A DNA stretch of 64,000 bases from Bifidobacterium ramosum (GTDB lineage Bacteria; Actinomycetota; Actinomycetes; Actinomycetales; Bifidobacteriaceae): assembly GCF_009299505.1 (NCBI RefSeq), contig NZ_WBSM01000005.1, positions 124,001-188,000 on the forward strand, in the 5' to 3' direction. A program made the position numbers and the translations under genes. Below the pieces are notes generated by a model that worked only from the letters and a program-made list of their open reading frames with translations, was not told where the DNA came from and did no database searches. Positions 34,995 to 43,437 of the stretch are shown piece by piece (position 1 is the first letter of the stretch; each line of letters begins with the position of its first letter).

Positions 34995-35636
34995 ATGACC
35001 GATATGACCGACAATGGCAACGACGCAAGCAACACCGCGCTGATCGAACGCATCGTCCGCCGCGAATGGGACCAGTTCCAGCGCACCAACAACGAGGGCG
35101 GCCGCGCTGCATGCCAAGGCAACTGGCCGGTGTTCAACCAGATGCGCACGAGCCAGTTCCTCACATGGCCCGAACCGCTGCTGACCAGTTATCTCGATGA
35201 TCTGACCGAGGCCGATCGGGTCGGGCGCAATCTCGTCACCGAGAAATACGGGCGCATGATGGCGTCCACGGCACCGGCCGAATACCGGACGAACATCGAA
35301 CCGTACATTCCGCGGCTGTCCGGTGACCGGATCGCCGAGCAGGAGCGGATCATCGCCACGCAGGTCGCGTGGGCGGCGGATTTTCGCGCGCGGTATCCGA
35401 AACTCGGCATGGCGATGCGCGTACTCACCACCGCCGAGGATACGGCGGAGGCCACGTCGTTCGAAACGTATCTGCGCGGCGAGCTCGGTACGTATTCCGA
35501 TGCGACGCTGATGTTGTATGGACGGATGATCGACGATTATACGACCGCCGGCCGTAATCTCACCGAGGATACGATTCGCGCGACCGTACGACTCGGCGGC
35601 TTCGCCGACCTCGCCGAAGCCGAGGCCGCACAGTAG
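34995..35636 (+). CDS. DUF4125 family protein
   Basis: 213 residues, no signal or membrane segment. IVRREWDQFQRTNNEGGRAACQGNWPVFNQMRTSQFLTW near the N-terminus is the conserved DUF4125 core (E-W, NNEGGRA-CQ, MR-SQF). Function is not known. GGAG nine bases before the ATG supports the start. Directly downstream of the TPR-DUF4037 gene and followed by family A copy A15, so the pair is an isolated two-gene unit. Confidence 0.82.
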   Translation: MTDMTDNGNDASNTALIERIVRREWDQFQRTNNEGGRAACQGNWPVFNQMRTSQFLTWPEPLLTSYLDDLTEADRVGRNLVTEKYGRMMASTAPAEYRTNIEPYIPRLSGDRIAEQERIIATQVAWAADFRARYPKLGMAMRVLTTAEDTAEATSFETYLRGELGTYSDATLMLYGRMIDDYTTAGRNLTEDTIRATVRLGGFADLAEAEAAQ

Positions 35637-35683
35637 CGTAACGATGTCACGGCGTCCCGTCCTTGTGGCGGCCCACCCCGCCC

Positions 35684-35730
35684 AACGGACATACAGCCGA
35701 TTACAAGGCAAAATCGGCTGTATGTCCGTT
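35684..35730. repeat. Family A palindrome, copy A15
   Basis: Full arms around a short centre, 48 bases after the DUF4125 stop. The 340-base gap 35637-35976 contains A15-A17 and no gene. Confidence 0.9.
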
Positions 35731-35810
35731 GAAGGGAAGAGCGCATAACCGGTGGAACGGTCTGGCGGCGAGACGTTCCAGTGTGCAGACGTTCCTAATA
35801 CGTCACTCTC

Positions 35811-35875
35811 CTTCCCTTCAACGGACATACAGACGATTCGGGGACGAAAACGGCTGTATGTCCGTTGAAGGGAAG
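35811..35875. repeat. Family A palindrome, copy A16 (long arms)
   Basis: Extended by CTTCCCTTC/GAAGGGAAG; one arm carries ACAGACG for ACAGCCG. Confidence 0.9.
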
Positions 35876-35924
35876 GGGCTGCAAGTGTCAGGAACGCTTC
35901 TGACACCATGCGCCGCCACCCTTC

Positions 35925-35970
35925 ACGGACATACAGCCGTTTTCAGGCCCCGAATCGGCTGTATGTCCGT
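35925..35970. repeat. Family A palindrome, copy A17
   Basis: ACGGACATACAGCCGTTTT against CGAATCGGCTGTATGTCCGT, six bases past the stop of the next gene on the minus strand. Confidence 0.88.
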
Positions 35971-35976
35971 CAGGAG

Positions 35977-37107
35977 TCACGGCTTGCGGGAACGGACCAT
36001 GGAGGCGAGCGCCCAGATCACGGCGACCAGCACCATCAATCCGCCGAACACCGCGAATCCGACGGCCGCGAACACGCGCGGATCGGTCGTCCACGTCCAC
36101 GACGCCATCCACGAGATCGGGAAGTACCAACCGAAGACCACGCCCGCGACGCCCAGCACCAGCACACACACGCCCAATACGATCGTAGCGACGCTCGGCC
36201 CGGTTTTCCGTATGACCGTCGGCGCGACCGGCTGCGGATCAGATTGCGGCGGCGCCGTATACAACGGGATCTGCGACGGCGGCACGGCAGTGTCAGCGTC
36301 TGCGCCCACACCGGCATCAGCGGCACGATCGTCGGCCATGCCTGAGTCATCACCGATGCCGGCATGCGCATACGCATGATCCGCACTATCACCGGCACGC
36401 ACTGCAGCATCACCGTTCGCCTCGGCAGAATCATCCGCACCGGCATCGTCGTGCATCTCCGCCACATCGGCGTCACCGGTGGTGCCGGTGTCGTCCGTCG
36501 CGGACGGCAACACCGCCGAATCATCCACATCGTCACCCGCATGGGTCTCGCCATCCACACCAGCCGCCGGAGACAGGATCACGGTGTCCGCCGCGCCACG
36601 GTCGGGCACGGACGGCAGCATCGCCGTTTCGGCCGTGCCCCGATCCTCAACAGCCGGCAGCATAGTCGTCGTGCCGTCATCCACGGCATGCAACGCCGCC
36701 GTCTCGCCACTCATCGCAACCGTCGCCACGGTATCGTCCGCAACCGGCAGCGCCGTTGTCGGCGCAGCTGGCAACGCAGTCGTATCGCCGACGGTCAACG
36801 TTGTGGTCGCTGCCGTGTTGTCCGCGACCGGCAACGCCGTCGTGGTCGCGGCGTCATGCGCGACCGGCAGCGCAATCGTCGGCGCGGTCGGCAACACGGT
36901 CGTCACCGGTACATCAACCGCGTGATCGCTCACCGGCGCACTGGACGCATCCGCCGGTCCGTCGGCCGCCGCTGCGCCCGTGTCCGAACTCATCGGCACA
37001 TCAGCCGCTACGGTCATCGGTACGGTCTGACCGATGTGATCAGCCGGAGCCATCTGATCGGCCTGATCGCCCTGCTCAATCCGTCCGTCACGCTGTTCGT
37101 TCGTCAT
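35977..37107 (-). CDS. Membrane protein with Thr/Ala/Leu/Pro/Val degenerate repeats
   Basis: 376 residues. About 290 residues are hydrophilic and low-complexity, with degenerate units of the form TTALPVADxTxAT and TAMLPSVPDRG; the second half is rich in Asp and Ala. Two hydrophobic segments then close the protein (SVATIVLGVCVLVLGVAGVVFGWYF and FAAVGFAVFGGLMVLVAVIWALASM), ending MVRSRKP. No known domain recognised. AAAGGAG five bases before ATG 37107 sets the start. It is downstream of the PspC gene on the same strand, 143 bases away, so it may be part of the same envelope response. Confidence 0.75.
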   Translation of the reverse strand: MTNEQRDGRIEQGDQADQMAPADHIGQTVPMTVAADVPMSSDTGAAAADGPADASSAPVSDHAVDVPVTTVLPTAPTIALPVAHDAATTTALPVADNTAATTTLTVGDTTALPAAPTTALPVADDTVATVAMSGETAALHAVDDGTTTMLPAVEDRGTAETAMLPSVPDRGAADTVILSPAAGVDGETHAGDDVDDSAVLPSATDDTGTTGDADVAEMHDDAGADDSAEANGDAAVRAGDSADHAYAHAGIGDDSGMADDRAADAGVGADADTAVPPSQIPLYTAPPQSDPQPVAPTVIRKTGPSVATIVLGVCVLVLGVAGVVFGWYFPISWMASWTWTTDPRVFAAVGFAVFGGLMVLVAVIWALASMVRSRKP

Positions 37108-37250
37108 CGTCACTCCTTTAGTACGTCATATATCATCGTCACCGCAGCCATCACGCAAGCCGCACAGCCCGAGCCGGCCGCCGCACAGCCCGCGCAAGTC
37201 ACGCAACTCACGCAGGCCGCCGCGCGAACCGTCAGCAACAACCGCGGTCG

Positions 37251-39143
37251 TTAGCCGTTTTTCTGGTCCTTGGCAGCCGCGTTCGCGCCGAACAGGTCCG
37301 CGTTGTCGCCGACCGTGTTCGCCGGATAGCGCACGAACACCTGCGCGCTGAGCAGGTATTGTGTGTCGATGAACAGCTCCGAGTTGTCGGACGGATAGTA
37401 GTCGTAGTCGCGCAGCCATGCCGGCGCGTCCGCACCGTTCGCGTCGTTCAGCGCGGCGATCGCAGACGAGCCGCCGCTGTTCCGCGCGGCGCCGTCCATA
37501 TACGACCGTTGCGAGAACGTAGAACTGCCGAAATCGATGCCGTCGCCCTGCGTGCCGATCGTCACCGCGTACCGTCCGCCGTACGTGTTGCCGCCGAACA
37601 TGGACAGGTCGTCGGTGCCGAACGCGAACGGGCAGCCGGTGGGCAGCGTGATGACCACCCGCGTCTGTGAGGCGGAAAGGCGGATGGTGCCGCTCGGGCA
37701 GTTCGTGCGCACGGTGGTGCCGTTGTGCAGGGTGGCGACGTGCTTCGGCCGTCGTGCGTAGTCGGTGAGGTCGATGTGCACGAGATCGTTGTCGTAGTTG
37801 GTGCCGTCGAAGACGACGCCGTCGCTCAGATGCGCGAACTGTGCGCTGTCGTGGTCGAGATTGTCGTTGGCGGAGTACGTGATCGTGCCGTCGTAGTCGG
37901 TGTATCCGTGGACGTCGACGACTTCGTGCGACCGGTAGGCGTCGGCGTACCGTGCGGCGACGTACGTGTAGGTGACGTTAACGGCGAGGATGCACACGGC
38001 GGTGATGCCGGCGATCCATGCGACCGGCACGAGTCCACCCGCGCGGTGGCCGCGGATGCCGAGCACGAGGATCGTCAGGCCGATGAGCACGCAGGTCGCG
38101 CCGATCCACAGGGTTGCGGATCGGGTCAGCGAGGTGAGCGTGTAACTGTCCGTCAGGTACAGGGCGACGGCCGCGAAGATGGACGCCAGGCCAATGGTCA
38201 TGGCGACGACGAACGGTCCGGCCGGCTTGCGGCGGGCGATGACCGGGGCCGGCTTGGGTTGCGGTGCGCGGTAGGGGGAGGCCATCGGGGGCATGGTCGC
38301 GGCGGCGGGCTGCGGTGCGCCGGCGGTGCCGGTATTGCTGGTATTGCCGTACGGTGACGGCTGCTGCGGCATCGACGAGGCCGACGGTGACGGTACCGCG
38401 TACGGATGCCCGGCGTCGCTATGGTCGTTGTGCGCGGTCGTGGACGACGTACCGTCTGCCGTCTGCTGTGTGAACCGGTCGGCGGATCGATCGTATCCTC
38501 GCGCGGGATTGACGTACGCACCATCGGTCGGTCCGGCCGGCGGCTGCATCGGATACGACTGCGGACCGGGCCATGCCGATCGATTGGCCTGTCCGGCAGG
38601 TCCGCGAGCGCCGCCGTACTGCGGACCGTTGTACTGCGGGCCGCCGTAGCCGGGCTTGCCGTATCCCGGCCCACCGTAACCGCGCTGGCGACGCAGCTCG
38701 CGTTCGATGATCAGCCACAGGACGAACGCCGCGGCCATCGCCGCGAACAATCCCGCGCCGGGGAACCCGATGCCGATCAACGCGCACAGAATCACACCGA
38801 GGCATGCCCAATCCCAGTCGCCGGCGATCAGGCGCTCCCCCAGAATGCCGCCGTCGCGACCGTCCGGCAGCAGCAGCCACGCGAACGCATACAGCGCGGC
38901 GCCGAATCCGCCGAACAGCAGCGCGGCGATCATGATCGCGCGCATCAATACCGGACTGATGGCGAAATACCGGGCCAGACCGCCGCAGACGCCGCCGATC
39001 CAACGGTCGTCGGACCGCACGATGCCGCTGCGGCGGATCCATGCAAACAGCTTCGCGGCCGGATCGAACCGCCGTGGCGGCTGCGGTTGCGGGCCCGGCG
39101 AAGGCTGCGGGGGTTGCTGACAGGAACCATACGAATTGCTCAT
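37251..39143 (-). CDS. PspC-domain membrane protein
   Basis: 630 residues. After a Pro/Gln-rich start, the PspC domain (about 30-90) contains DRWIGGVCGGLARYFAISPVLMRAIMIAALLFGG and LYAFAWLLLPDGRDG. Further membrane segments and a Gly/Tyr/Pro linker (GYGGPGYGKPGYGGP) follow. Four more membrane segments (about 305-405) come next, then a C-terminal extracytoplasmic beta-rich domain (about 410-610) like the tails of LiaF/PspC-type sensors. Actinobacterial proteins of this design pair with a PspC-kinase for envelope stress. It is divergent from that kinase gene here. The minus strand reads TGTAAT, 6 bases, ATG, so it is probably leaderless. Confidence 0.85.
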   Translation of the reverse strand: MSNSYGSCQQPPQPSPGPQPQPPRRFDPAAKLFAWIRRSGIVRSDDRWIGGVCGGLARYFAISPVLMRAIMIAALLFGGFGAALYAFAWLLLPDGRDGGILGERLIAGDWDWACLGVILCALIGIGFPGAGLFAAMAAAFVLWLIIERELRRQRGYGGPGYGKPGYGGPQYNGPQYGGARGPAGQANRSAWPGPQSYPMQPPAGPTDGAYVNPARGYDRSADRFTQQTADGTSSTTAHNDHSDAGHPYAVPSPSASSMPQQPSPYGNTSNTGTAGAPQPAAATMPPMASPYRAPQPKPAPVIARRKPAGPFVVAMTIGLASIFAAVALYLTDSYTLTSLTRSATLWIGATCVLIGLTILVLGIRGHRAGGLVPVAWIAGITAVCILAVNVTYTYVAARYADAYRSHEVVDVHGYTDYDGTITYSANDNLDHDSAQFAHLSDGVVFDGTNYDNDLVHIDLTDYARRPKHVATLHNGTTVRTNCPSGTIRLSASQTRVVITLPTGCPFAFGTDDLSMFGGNTYGGRYAVTIGTQGDGIDFGSSTFSQRSYMDGAARNSGGSSAIAALNDANGADAPAWLRDYDYYPSDNSELFIDTQYLLSAQVFVRYPANTVGDNADLFGANAAAKDQKNG

Positions 39144-39256
39144 GGTTCCATTACAGCAGTCCGCACGAGCCGGGGCGGTCGGGGAACACCCTGATTCTCC
39201 CCTGAACCTTGCGTTTCCGCACCCGGTCATTCCCTGTCAGGCGGCACAATGGAAAC

Positions 39257-40915
39257 ATGACCCGACCTGAATCCCCGCAGACGCCACCGAGTATGCCGTA
39301 TCCGCCGCAGATGCCGCCGCGTGCACCGCGCCTGCCGCTGATGCGACCGAAGCGTGGGCGCATCCTGTGCGGCGTGTGCCGTGGCGTCGCGCTGCATCTC
39401 GGCGTGTCCGTGCATCTGGTGCGGCTGGTGTTCATTGCGGCGACGTGCTGTTTCGGCGCGGGAGCCGCAGCGTACCTGTTCCTGTGGCTGTTCATGCCGG
39501 TCGGTGATCCGGTTGCGGCGGCGCAGGCGGCGGCATCGGTCGCCCGATCGCCGCTGTCGCGCGGCAATATGTCGCCGGTGTCGTCGCCGTTCGGTCCATC
39601 CGAACCAGGGACTTCGATTGCCGCAACTGTGTCGCCGTTCCCCGCGGCATCGTCTGCAGCATCATCCGCGGTACCGTTCGCCGTATCGCCAGTCGCATCG
39701 CCTGCCGTACCGTCCACTACACCGCCGGTCGCGCAACGTTTCACAGGAAGTTTCACAGATCACGCAACCACCGATCCGCGACCGTCAGCCAGCACCGATC
39801 ACATCGCAACCGACCCAGCCGACGCATCCGGCACAGTCAATACGGACAGCACAGCCAACACAGCGTATGCGGACAACATGGCCGCCGATCGCGACGCCCT
39901 CTACGGAACCTCCGAAAGCCCCGCCGAAGCGCTGCGACGCGCCCCCAAACCAGCACTGGTCGCACTGGTCGGCATGGCCAGCATCGCCGTCGCGGTGCTG
40001 CTGTCGCTCGGCGGCGTCGAATCGGGTCTGATCCTGCCGATTCTGCTCGCGCTGGCCGGCATCGGCGTGGCATGGCTGCAATACAACGCGACCGGCGGGC
40101 AGCTGTGGTCGATGCTGGGCAGCGTGGCGCTGCTGTTCGTGGCGTACGCGGTGTTCGTGATGAACTCGGCGATTCCCGGCTGGGGCACGTCGCCGCGGCG
40201 AATCATCCTCGCCGGGTTCATGCTGCTGGCCGGCGTGGGGTTCGCGATCGTGCCGTGGATCAGTTCGCTGATTCGCGAGCTCGGCACCGAACGCGCGTTG
40301 AAGGAACGCGAGGAGGAGCGCGCCGACATGACCGCGCATCTGCACGACGGCGTGCTGCAAACGTTGGCGTTGATCCAACTGCACAGCGACGATCCGACGA
40401 CCGTGTTCACGCTCGCACGCCAGCAGGAGCGCGAACTGCGCGAATGGCTGTATCAGGAGCGCACCACGACCGACCGGTCGGTGAGCGCCGGCATCAAGGA
40501 TATCGCCGCGCACGTCGAGGACGAGCACGGCAAGCCGATCGAAGTGGTGACGGTGGGCGATGCGCGGCCGAGCGCGCAGACCGACGCGCTGCTCGACGCG
40601 ACCGGGCAGGCGCTCATCAACGCGGTGACACACGGCGGCGAGCCGGTGTCCGTGTACTGCGAGGCCGGGCCGTCACAGGTCGAGGTGTTCGTACGCGACC
40701 ACGGCGACGGGTTCGACGTGAACGCGATTCCCGAGGGGCGGCTCGGCATCCGCGAGTCGATCATCGGACGCATTCGGCGGCGCGGTGGTACGGTGGAGAT
40801 CGTATCGAGGCCGGGGTGGGGCACCGAAGTGCGCATGCACATGCCGATCGCGGCGGACGATGCGGCACAGCATACGGGCGATGGCGCGTCCGCACACGAG
40901 GAGAGGAAATCATGA
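39257..40915 (+). CDS. PspC-domain histidine kinase (NarL type)
   Basis: 552 residues. An N-terminal PspC domain (about 28-90: RILCGVCRGVALHLGVSVHLVRLVF) and a Thr/Ser/Pro-rich linker precede four or five membrane segments (about 235-345). A HisKA_3 helix has phospho-His in MTAHLHDGVLQTLALIQ, and the HATPase domain has QALINAVTHGG, VRDHGDGFD and GRLGIRESIIGRIRRRGG. Signature and topology fit an envelope-stress sensor in which PspC senses the membrane. CACAAT lies 6 bases before the ATG, so it is probably leaderless. Its stop overlaps the regulator start (ATGA). Confidence 0.92.
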   Translation: MTRPESPQTPPSMPYPPQMPPRAPRLPLMRPKRGRILCGVCRGVALHLGVSVHLVRLVFIAATCCFGAGAAAYLFLWLFMPVGDPVAAAQAAASVARSPLSRGNMSPVSSPFGPSEPGTSIAATVSPFPAASSAASSAVPFAVSPVASPAVPSTTPPVAQRFTGSFTDHATTDPRPSASTDHIATDPADASGTVNTDSTANTAYADNMAADRDALYGTSESPAEALRRAPKPALVALVGMASIAVAVLLSLGGVESGLILPILLALAGIGVAWLQYNATGGQLWSMLGSVALLFVAYAVFVMNSAIPGWGTSPRRIILAGFMLLAGVGFAIVPWISSLIRELGTERALKEREEERADMTAHLHDGVLQTLALIQLHSDDPTTVFTLARQQERELREWLYQERTTTDRSVSAGIKDIAAHVEDEHGKPIEVVTVGDARPSAQTDALLDATGQALINAVTHGGEPVSVYCEAGPSQVEVFVRDHGDGFDVNAIPEGRLGIRESIIGRIRRRGGTVEIVSRPGWGTEVRMHMPIAADDAAQHTGDGASAHEERKS

Positions 40916-41619
40916 CCGAACAGGAAGCACCGCACAGGATCGCCGCGCCGATCCGTGTGGCCGTGGTCGACGATCACGAAATGTTCCGCGCGGGCGTGAT
41001 CGCGACGTTGCGACCGTATTTCACGATCGTCGGGCAGGCGCCGGATGTGGAGGGATCGGTGGCGATGATCGCCGCGACCAAGCCGGACGTGGTACTGCTC
41101 GACGTGCACGTGCCGGGCGGCGAGGGCGGCGGCGGGGCGGAGATTCTTACGAAATCGCTCGCCTATTCGCCGCATTCCGCGTTTCTCGCGCTGTCGGTGT
41201 CGGATTCGCCGCAGGACGTCGGATCGGTGATCCGTGCGGGGGCGCGCGGCTATGTGACCAAGACGATCACCGGCGAGGATCTCATCAATTCGATCCGGCA
41301 GGTGCATGAGGGCTATGCAGTGTTTTCGCCGAAGCTGGCGGGATTCGTGCTGTCCGCGTTCCAAGGCGTGCCGGTGGGCGGCGCGGCAGGTGCGGACGGC
41401 GCGGCCGGAGCACACGACGAGGAGCTTGACCGGCTGTCGGCCCGTGAACAGGAGGTGATGCGGCTCATCGCGCGCGGCTACACCTACAAGGAGGTCGCCG
41501 CGGAGCTGTTCATTTCGATCAAGACCGTCGAGACGCACGTCAGTTCGGTGCTGCGCAAGCTTCAGCTGTCGAACCGCACCGAACTCACCCGCTGGGCCGC
41601 CGACCGCCGTATCGTATAA
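40912..41619 (+). CDS. LuxR/NarL-family response regulator
   Basis: 235 residues: a receiver domain (about 15-135) with acidic pocket VVDDHEMF, phospho-Asp in VVLLDVHVPGG and the conserved Lys in GYVTKTITGED, then a Gly/Ala linker. The C-terminal LuxR-type helix-turn-helix has LSAREQEVMRLIARGYTYKEVAAELFISIKTVETHVSSVLRKL. GAGAGGA precedes the ATG, which overlaps the kinase stop by four bases. It very likely controls the divergent PspC gene and itself. Confidence 0.95.
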   Translation: MTEQEAPHRIAAPIRVAVVDDHEMFRAGVIATLRPYFTIVGQAPDVEGSVAMIAATKPDVVLLDVHVPGGEGGGGAEILTKSLAYSPHSAFLALSVSDSPQDVGSVIRAGARGYVTKTITGEDLINSIRQVHEGYAVFSPKLAGFVLSAFQGVPVGGAAGADGAAGAHDEELDRLSAREQEVMRLIARGYTYKEVAAELFISIKTVETHVSSVLRKLQLSNRTELTRWAADRRIV

Positions 41620-41645
41620 CCGGTTTTGTTTTCACCGTCAACCAG

Positions 41646-41701
41646 AAACGGCCGCAGCCGGGCCTTCACCACATCATGAGCACCCGGCTACGACCGTTTC
41701 A
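41646..41701. repeat. Family F palindrome, copy F1
   Basis: GAAACGGCCGCAGCCGGG against CCCGGCTACGACCGTTTC. First element in the 657-base gene-free gap 41620-42276, which otherwise holds F2 and the family C array. Confidence 0.75.
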
Positions 41702-41710
41702 CGCCAGACA

Positions 41711-41762
41711 AAACCGCAACCGGCTCCATCTTCAATCATCGGCACTCGGTTACGGCTGTTTC
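41711..41762. repeat. Family F palindrome, copy F2
   Basis: AAAACCGCAACCGGCT against ACTCGGTTACGGCTGTTT; diverged relative of F1. Confidence 0.65.
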
Positions 41763-41801
41763 GCACGCCGGACCTTCCCCGTGCCACACTCCCCATTTCG
41801 A

Positions 41802-42243
41802 GGTCACGCGATGGCATACGCGACAGTTTTTCCATCGCGTGACCGTCGCATCAGTCACGCGATGGCATGTACTCGATACACAACCATCCCGTGGCCGCTT
41901 TTCCGCACGATATCCGGTCATGCGACGGCAAATACACGCCATTTTCCATCGCGTGAGCACAACGCTGGTCATGCGATGGAAAATCCGGCTGTTTTGCCAT
42001 CCCGTGACCAATCATGACCGCATCATTGACCGATACCGCGATCACGCGACGGATTGAACCGATTGAATTCCGTCCCATGACCAAACACTCCCCCACGGGA
42101 TGGAAAAGCGACCCGATTTGCCATCCCGTGACCAGGCAAACCAGATACGATTCCTCACGCGATGGAACAAGAACCGTATCCGCCATCCCGTGACCTGGGA
42201 TCGTTCCGCACGCGATAGACAACACGTACATACCATCGCATGC
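41802..42243. repeat. Family C array: eight tandem TCACGCGATGG palindromes
   Basis: Eight hairpin units, each about 36-45 bases, with arm TCACGCGATGG[C/A]A, a 14-20-base unrelated centre, and TTTTGCCATCGCGTGA. Unit positions: 41802-41844, 41854-41896, 41916-41957, 41966-42010, 42040-42082, 42094-42131, 42153-42195, 42208-42243. Some units change both arms together (GGGATGG with CCATCCC). Centres share no sequence. No cas-like gene is nearby. Confidence 0.85.
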
Positions 42244-42276
42244 CCATGCGTGACGAATGCGGGCATGCAGCAACGG

Positions 42277-42894
42277 CTACAGGCCGAGCGCCGCGCGCAC
42301 CTGCGCGGCGTTGAGGAACTGGATGCCGTTGAGGCCGACGGCGGTGGCGGCATCCGCGTTGCGCGCTTTGTCATCCACGAACGCGGTGGTCGCCGGATCG
42401 AGGGCGAACCGCGCGATCGCACGACGGTAGATTTCGGGATCGGGTTTGTGGATGCGTTCCTCGGACGACACGACGGTATCGCGTAGCAGTCCCAGCCACG
42501 GGAACTTGCGATGCGCGGCGTGCACGAATTTCGCGGTGAAGTTCGTGAGTCCCCACAGTCGCACACCGGCCGCGTCGAGATCGTGCAGCAGCGTCGGCAT
42601 GCCGTCGATCATGTCGTACAGGGCGAGCTGCTGACGGTCGAAGTAGTCGCGGAACAGCTGCACCGGATAGCCGGCGTCCATCGTGTCGGCGTGATGGTGC
42701 GCCGCGTAGTCGGCGATGATCCGATCCTCGCTCCAACCGAGATCGGACAGCTCGTCATAATGCCAGAATCCGTACTCGGCGGACCGATCGAAGAACGCGT
42801 CGAGTTCGGCGTTCGGATATTTGCCGTCGAGCGCGAGTCGCGGCCGCCAGTCCAGCAGCACGTCGCAATAGTCGAAAATCACATCGGTCATCAT
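42277..42894 (-). CDS. HAD-superfamily hydrolase with DxC motif
   Basis: About 205 residues. Motif I is TDVIFDYCDVLLDWRP, where the nucleophile Asp is followed two residues later by Cys instead of the usual Asp, as in DxG-type HADs where this position also varies. Motif II is LWGLTNFT (Thr), motif III the Lys in IHKPDPEIYRRAI, and motif IV TTAFVDDKARNADAA. The helical cap and overall pattern match subfamily IA (YihX-like sugar phosphatases), but without the second Asp general phosphatase activity is uncertain. GGAGGTGG about 8 bases before ATG 42894 sets the start; a second ATG follows at once. Confidence 0.82.
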   Translation of the reverse strand: MMTDVIFDYCDVLLDWRPRLALDGKYPNAELDAFFDRSAEYGFWHYDELSDLGWSEDRIIADYAAHHHADTMDAGYPVQLFRDYFDRQQLALYDMIDGMPTLLHDLDAAGVRLWGLTNFTAKFVHAAHRKFPWLGLLRDTVVSSEERIHKPDPEIYRRAIARFALDPATTAFVDDKARNADAATAVGLNGIQFLNAAQVRAALGL

Positions 42895-43076
42895 GATTCG
42901 CCCACCTCCACCATCATGGTCGTTCCGCGGTAGTCCACGGTAACGATACCGCGCCGGCACGGCAACGATACCGCACCACCGACGATCATCGATCGTCACG
43001 TTCCATGAGACTCATCTTCCCTGCCTCCCCCTCCCCGCCCCCTCCGCACCCCGTGCCCCATCTTCCGTTCCCTTAC

Positions 43077-43126
43077 TAACGGACATACAGCCGATTACAT
43101 CGTTGAAATCGGCTGTATGTCCGTTA
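43077..43126. repeat. Family A palindrome, copy A18
   Basis: TAACGGACATACAGCCGATT and its complement around 12 bases, in the gap 42895-43216 upstream of the HAD gene. The bases after it (about 43150-43210) are A/G-rich. Confidence 0.9.
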
Positions 43127-43216
43127 GAGGGTGCAGGTACGGGAGGAAAGGGACAGCCGGAAAACAAACAGCCAGAAAACAAACGACCGGGAACGAGCAG
43201 CCGGAAACGAACGACA

Positions 43217-43247
43217 AAGGGCTCCGACGCGACGCGCCGGAGCCCTT
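43217..43247 (-). terminator. Terminator after tRNA-Ser
   Basis: AAGGGCTCCG and CGGAGCCCTT around 11 bases. Confidence 0.75.
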
Positions 43248-43254
43248 CACCATG

Positions 43255-43339
43255 CGGACAGGGCGAGATTCGAACTCGCGGTGGGTTGCCCCACAACGGT
43301 TTTCAAGACCGTCTCTTTAGGCCGCTCAGACACCTGTCC
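43255..43339 (-). tRNA. tRNA-Ser (TGA)
   Basis: 85-base class II tRNA: acceptor GGACAGG/CCTGTCC, anticodon loop CTTGAAA with TGA, long variable arm (TGGGGCAACCCA), T-arm GAGTTCGAATC. CCA not encoded. Confidence 0.95.
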
Positions 43340-43437
43340 TTGCGTGCGCCGGCACGGTCGACATAGCAGACCACGCAGACGCACGATGTTCAATTATACA
43401 GCGGGGGTGGAAATCACGCCTTCCGCGGCGGCAAACG

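Noticed and set aside
41802..42243. CRISPR array
   Set aside because: The repeated parts are the two arms of each hairpin, spacing is irregular, arms vary in a paired way, and no cas gene is near. Reported as a palindrome array instead.
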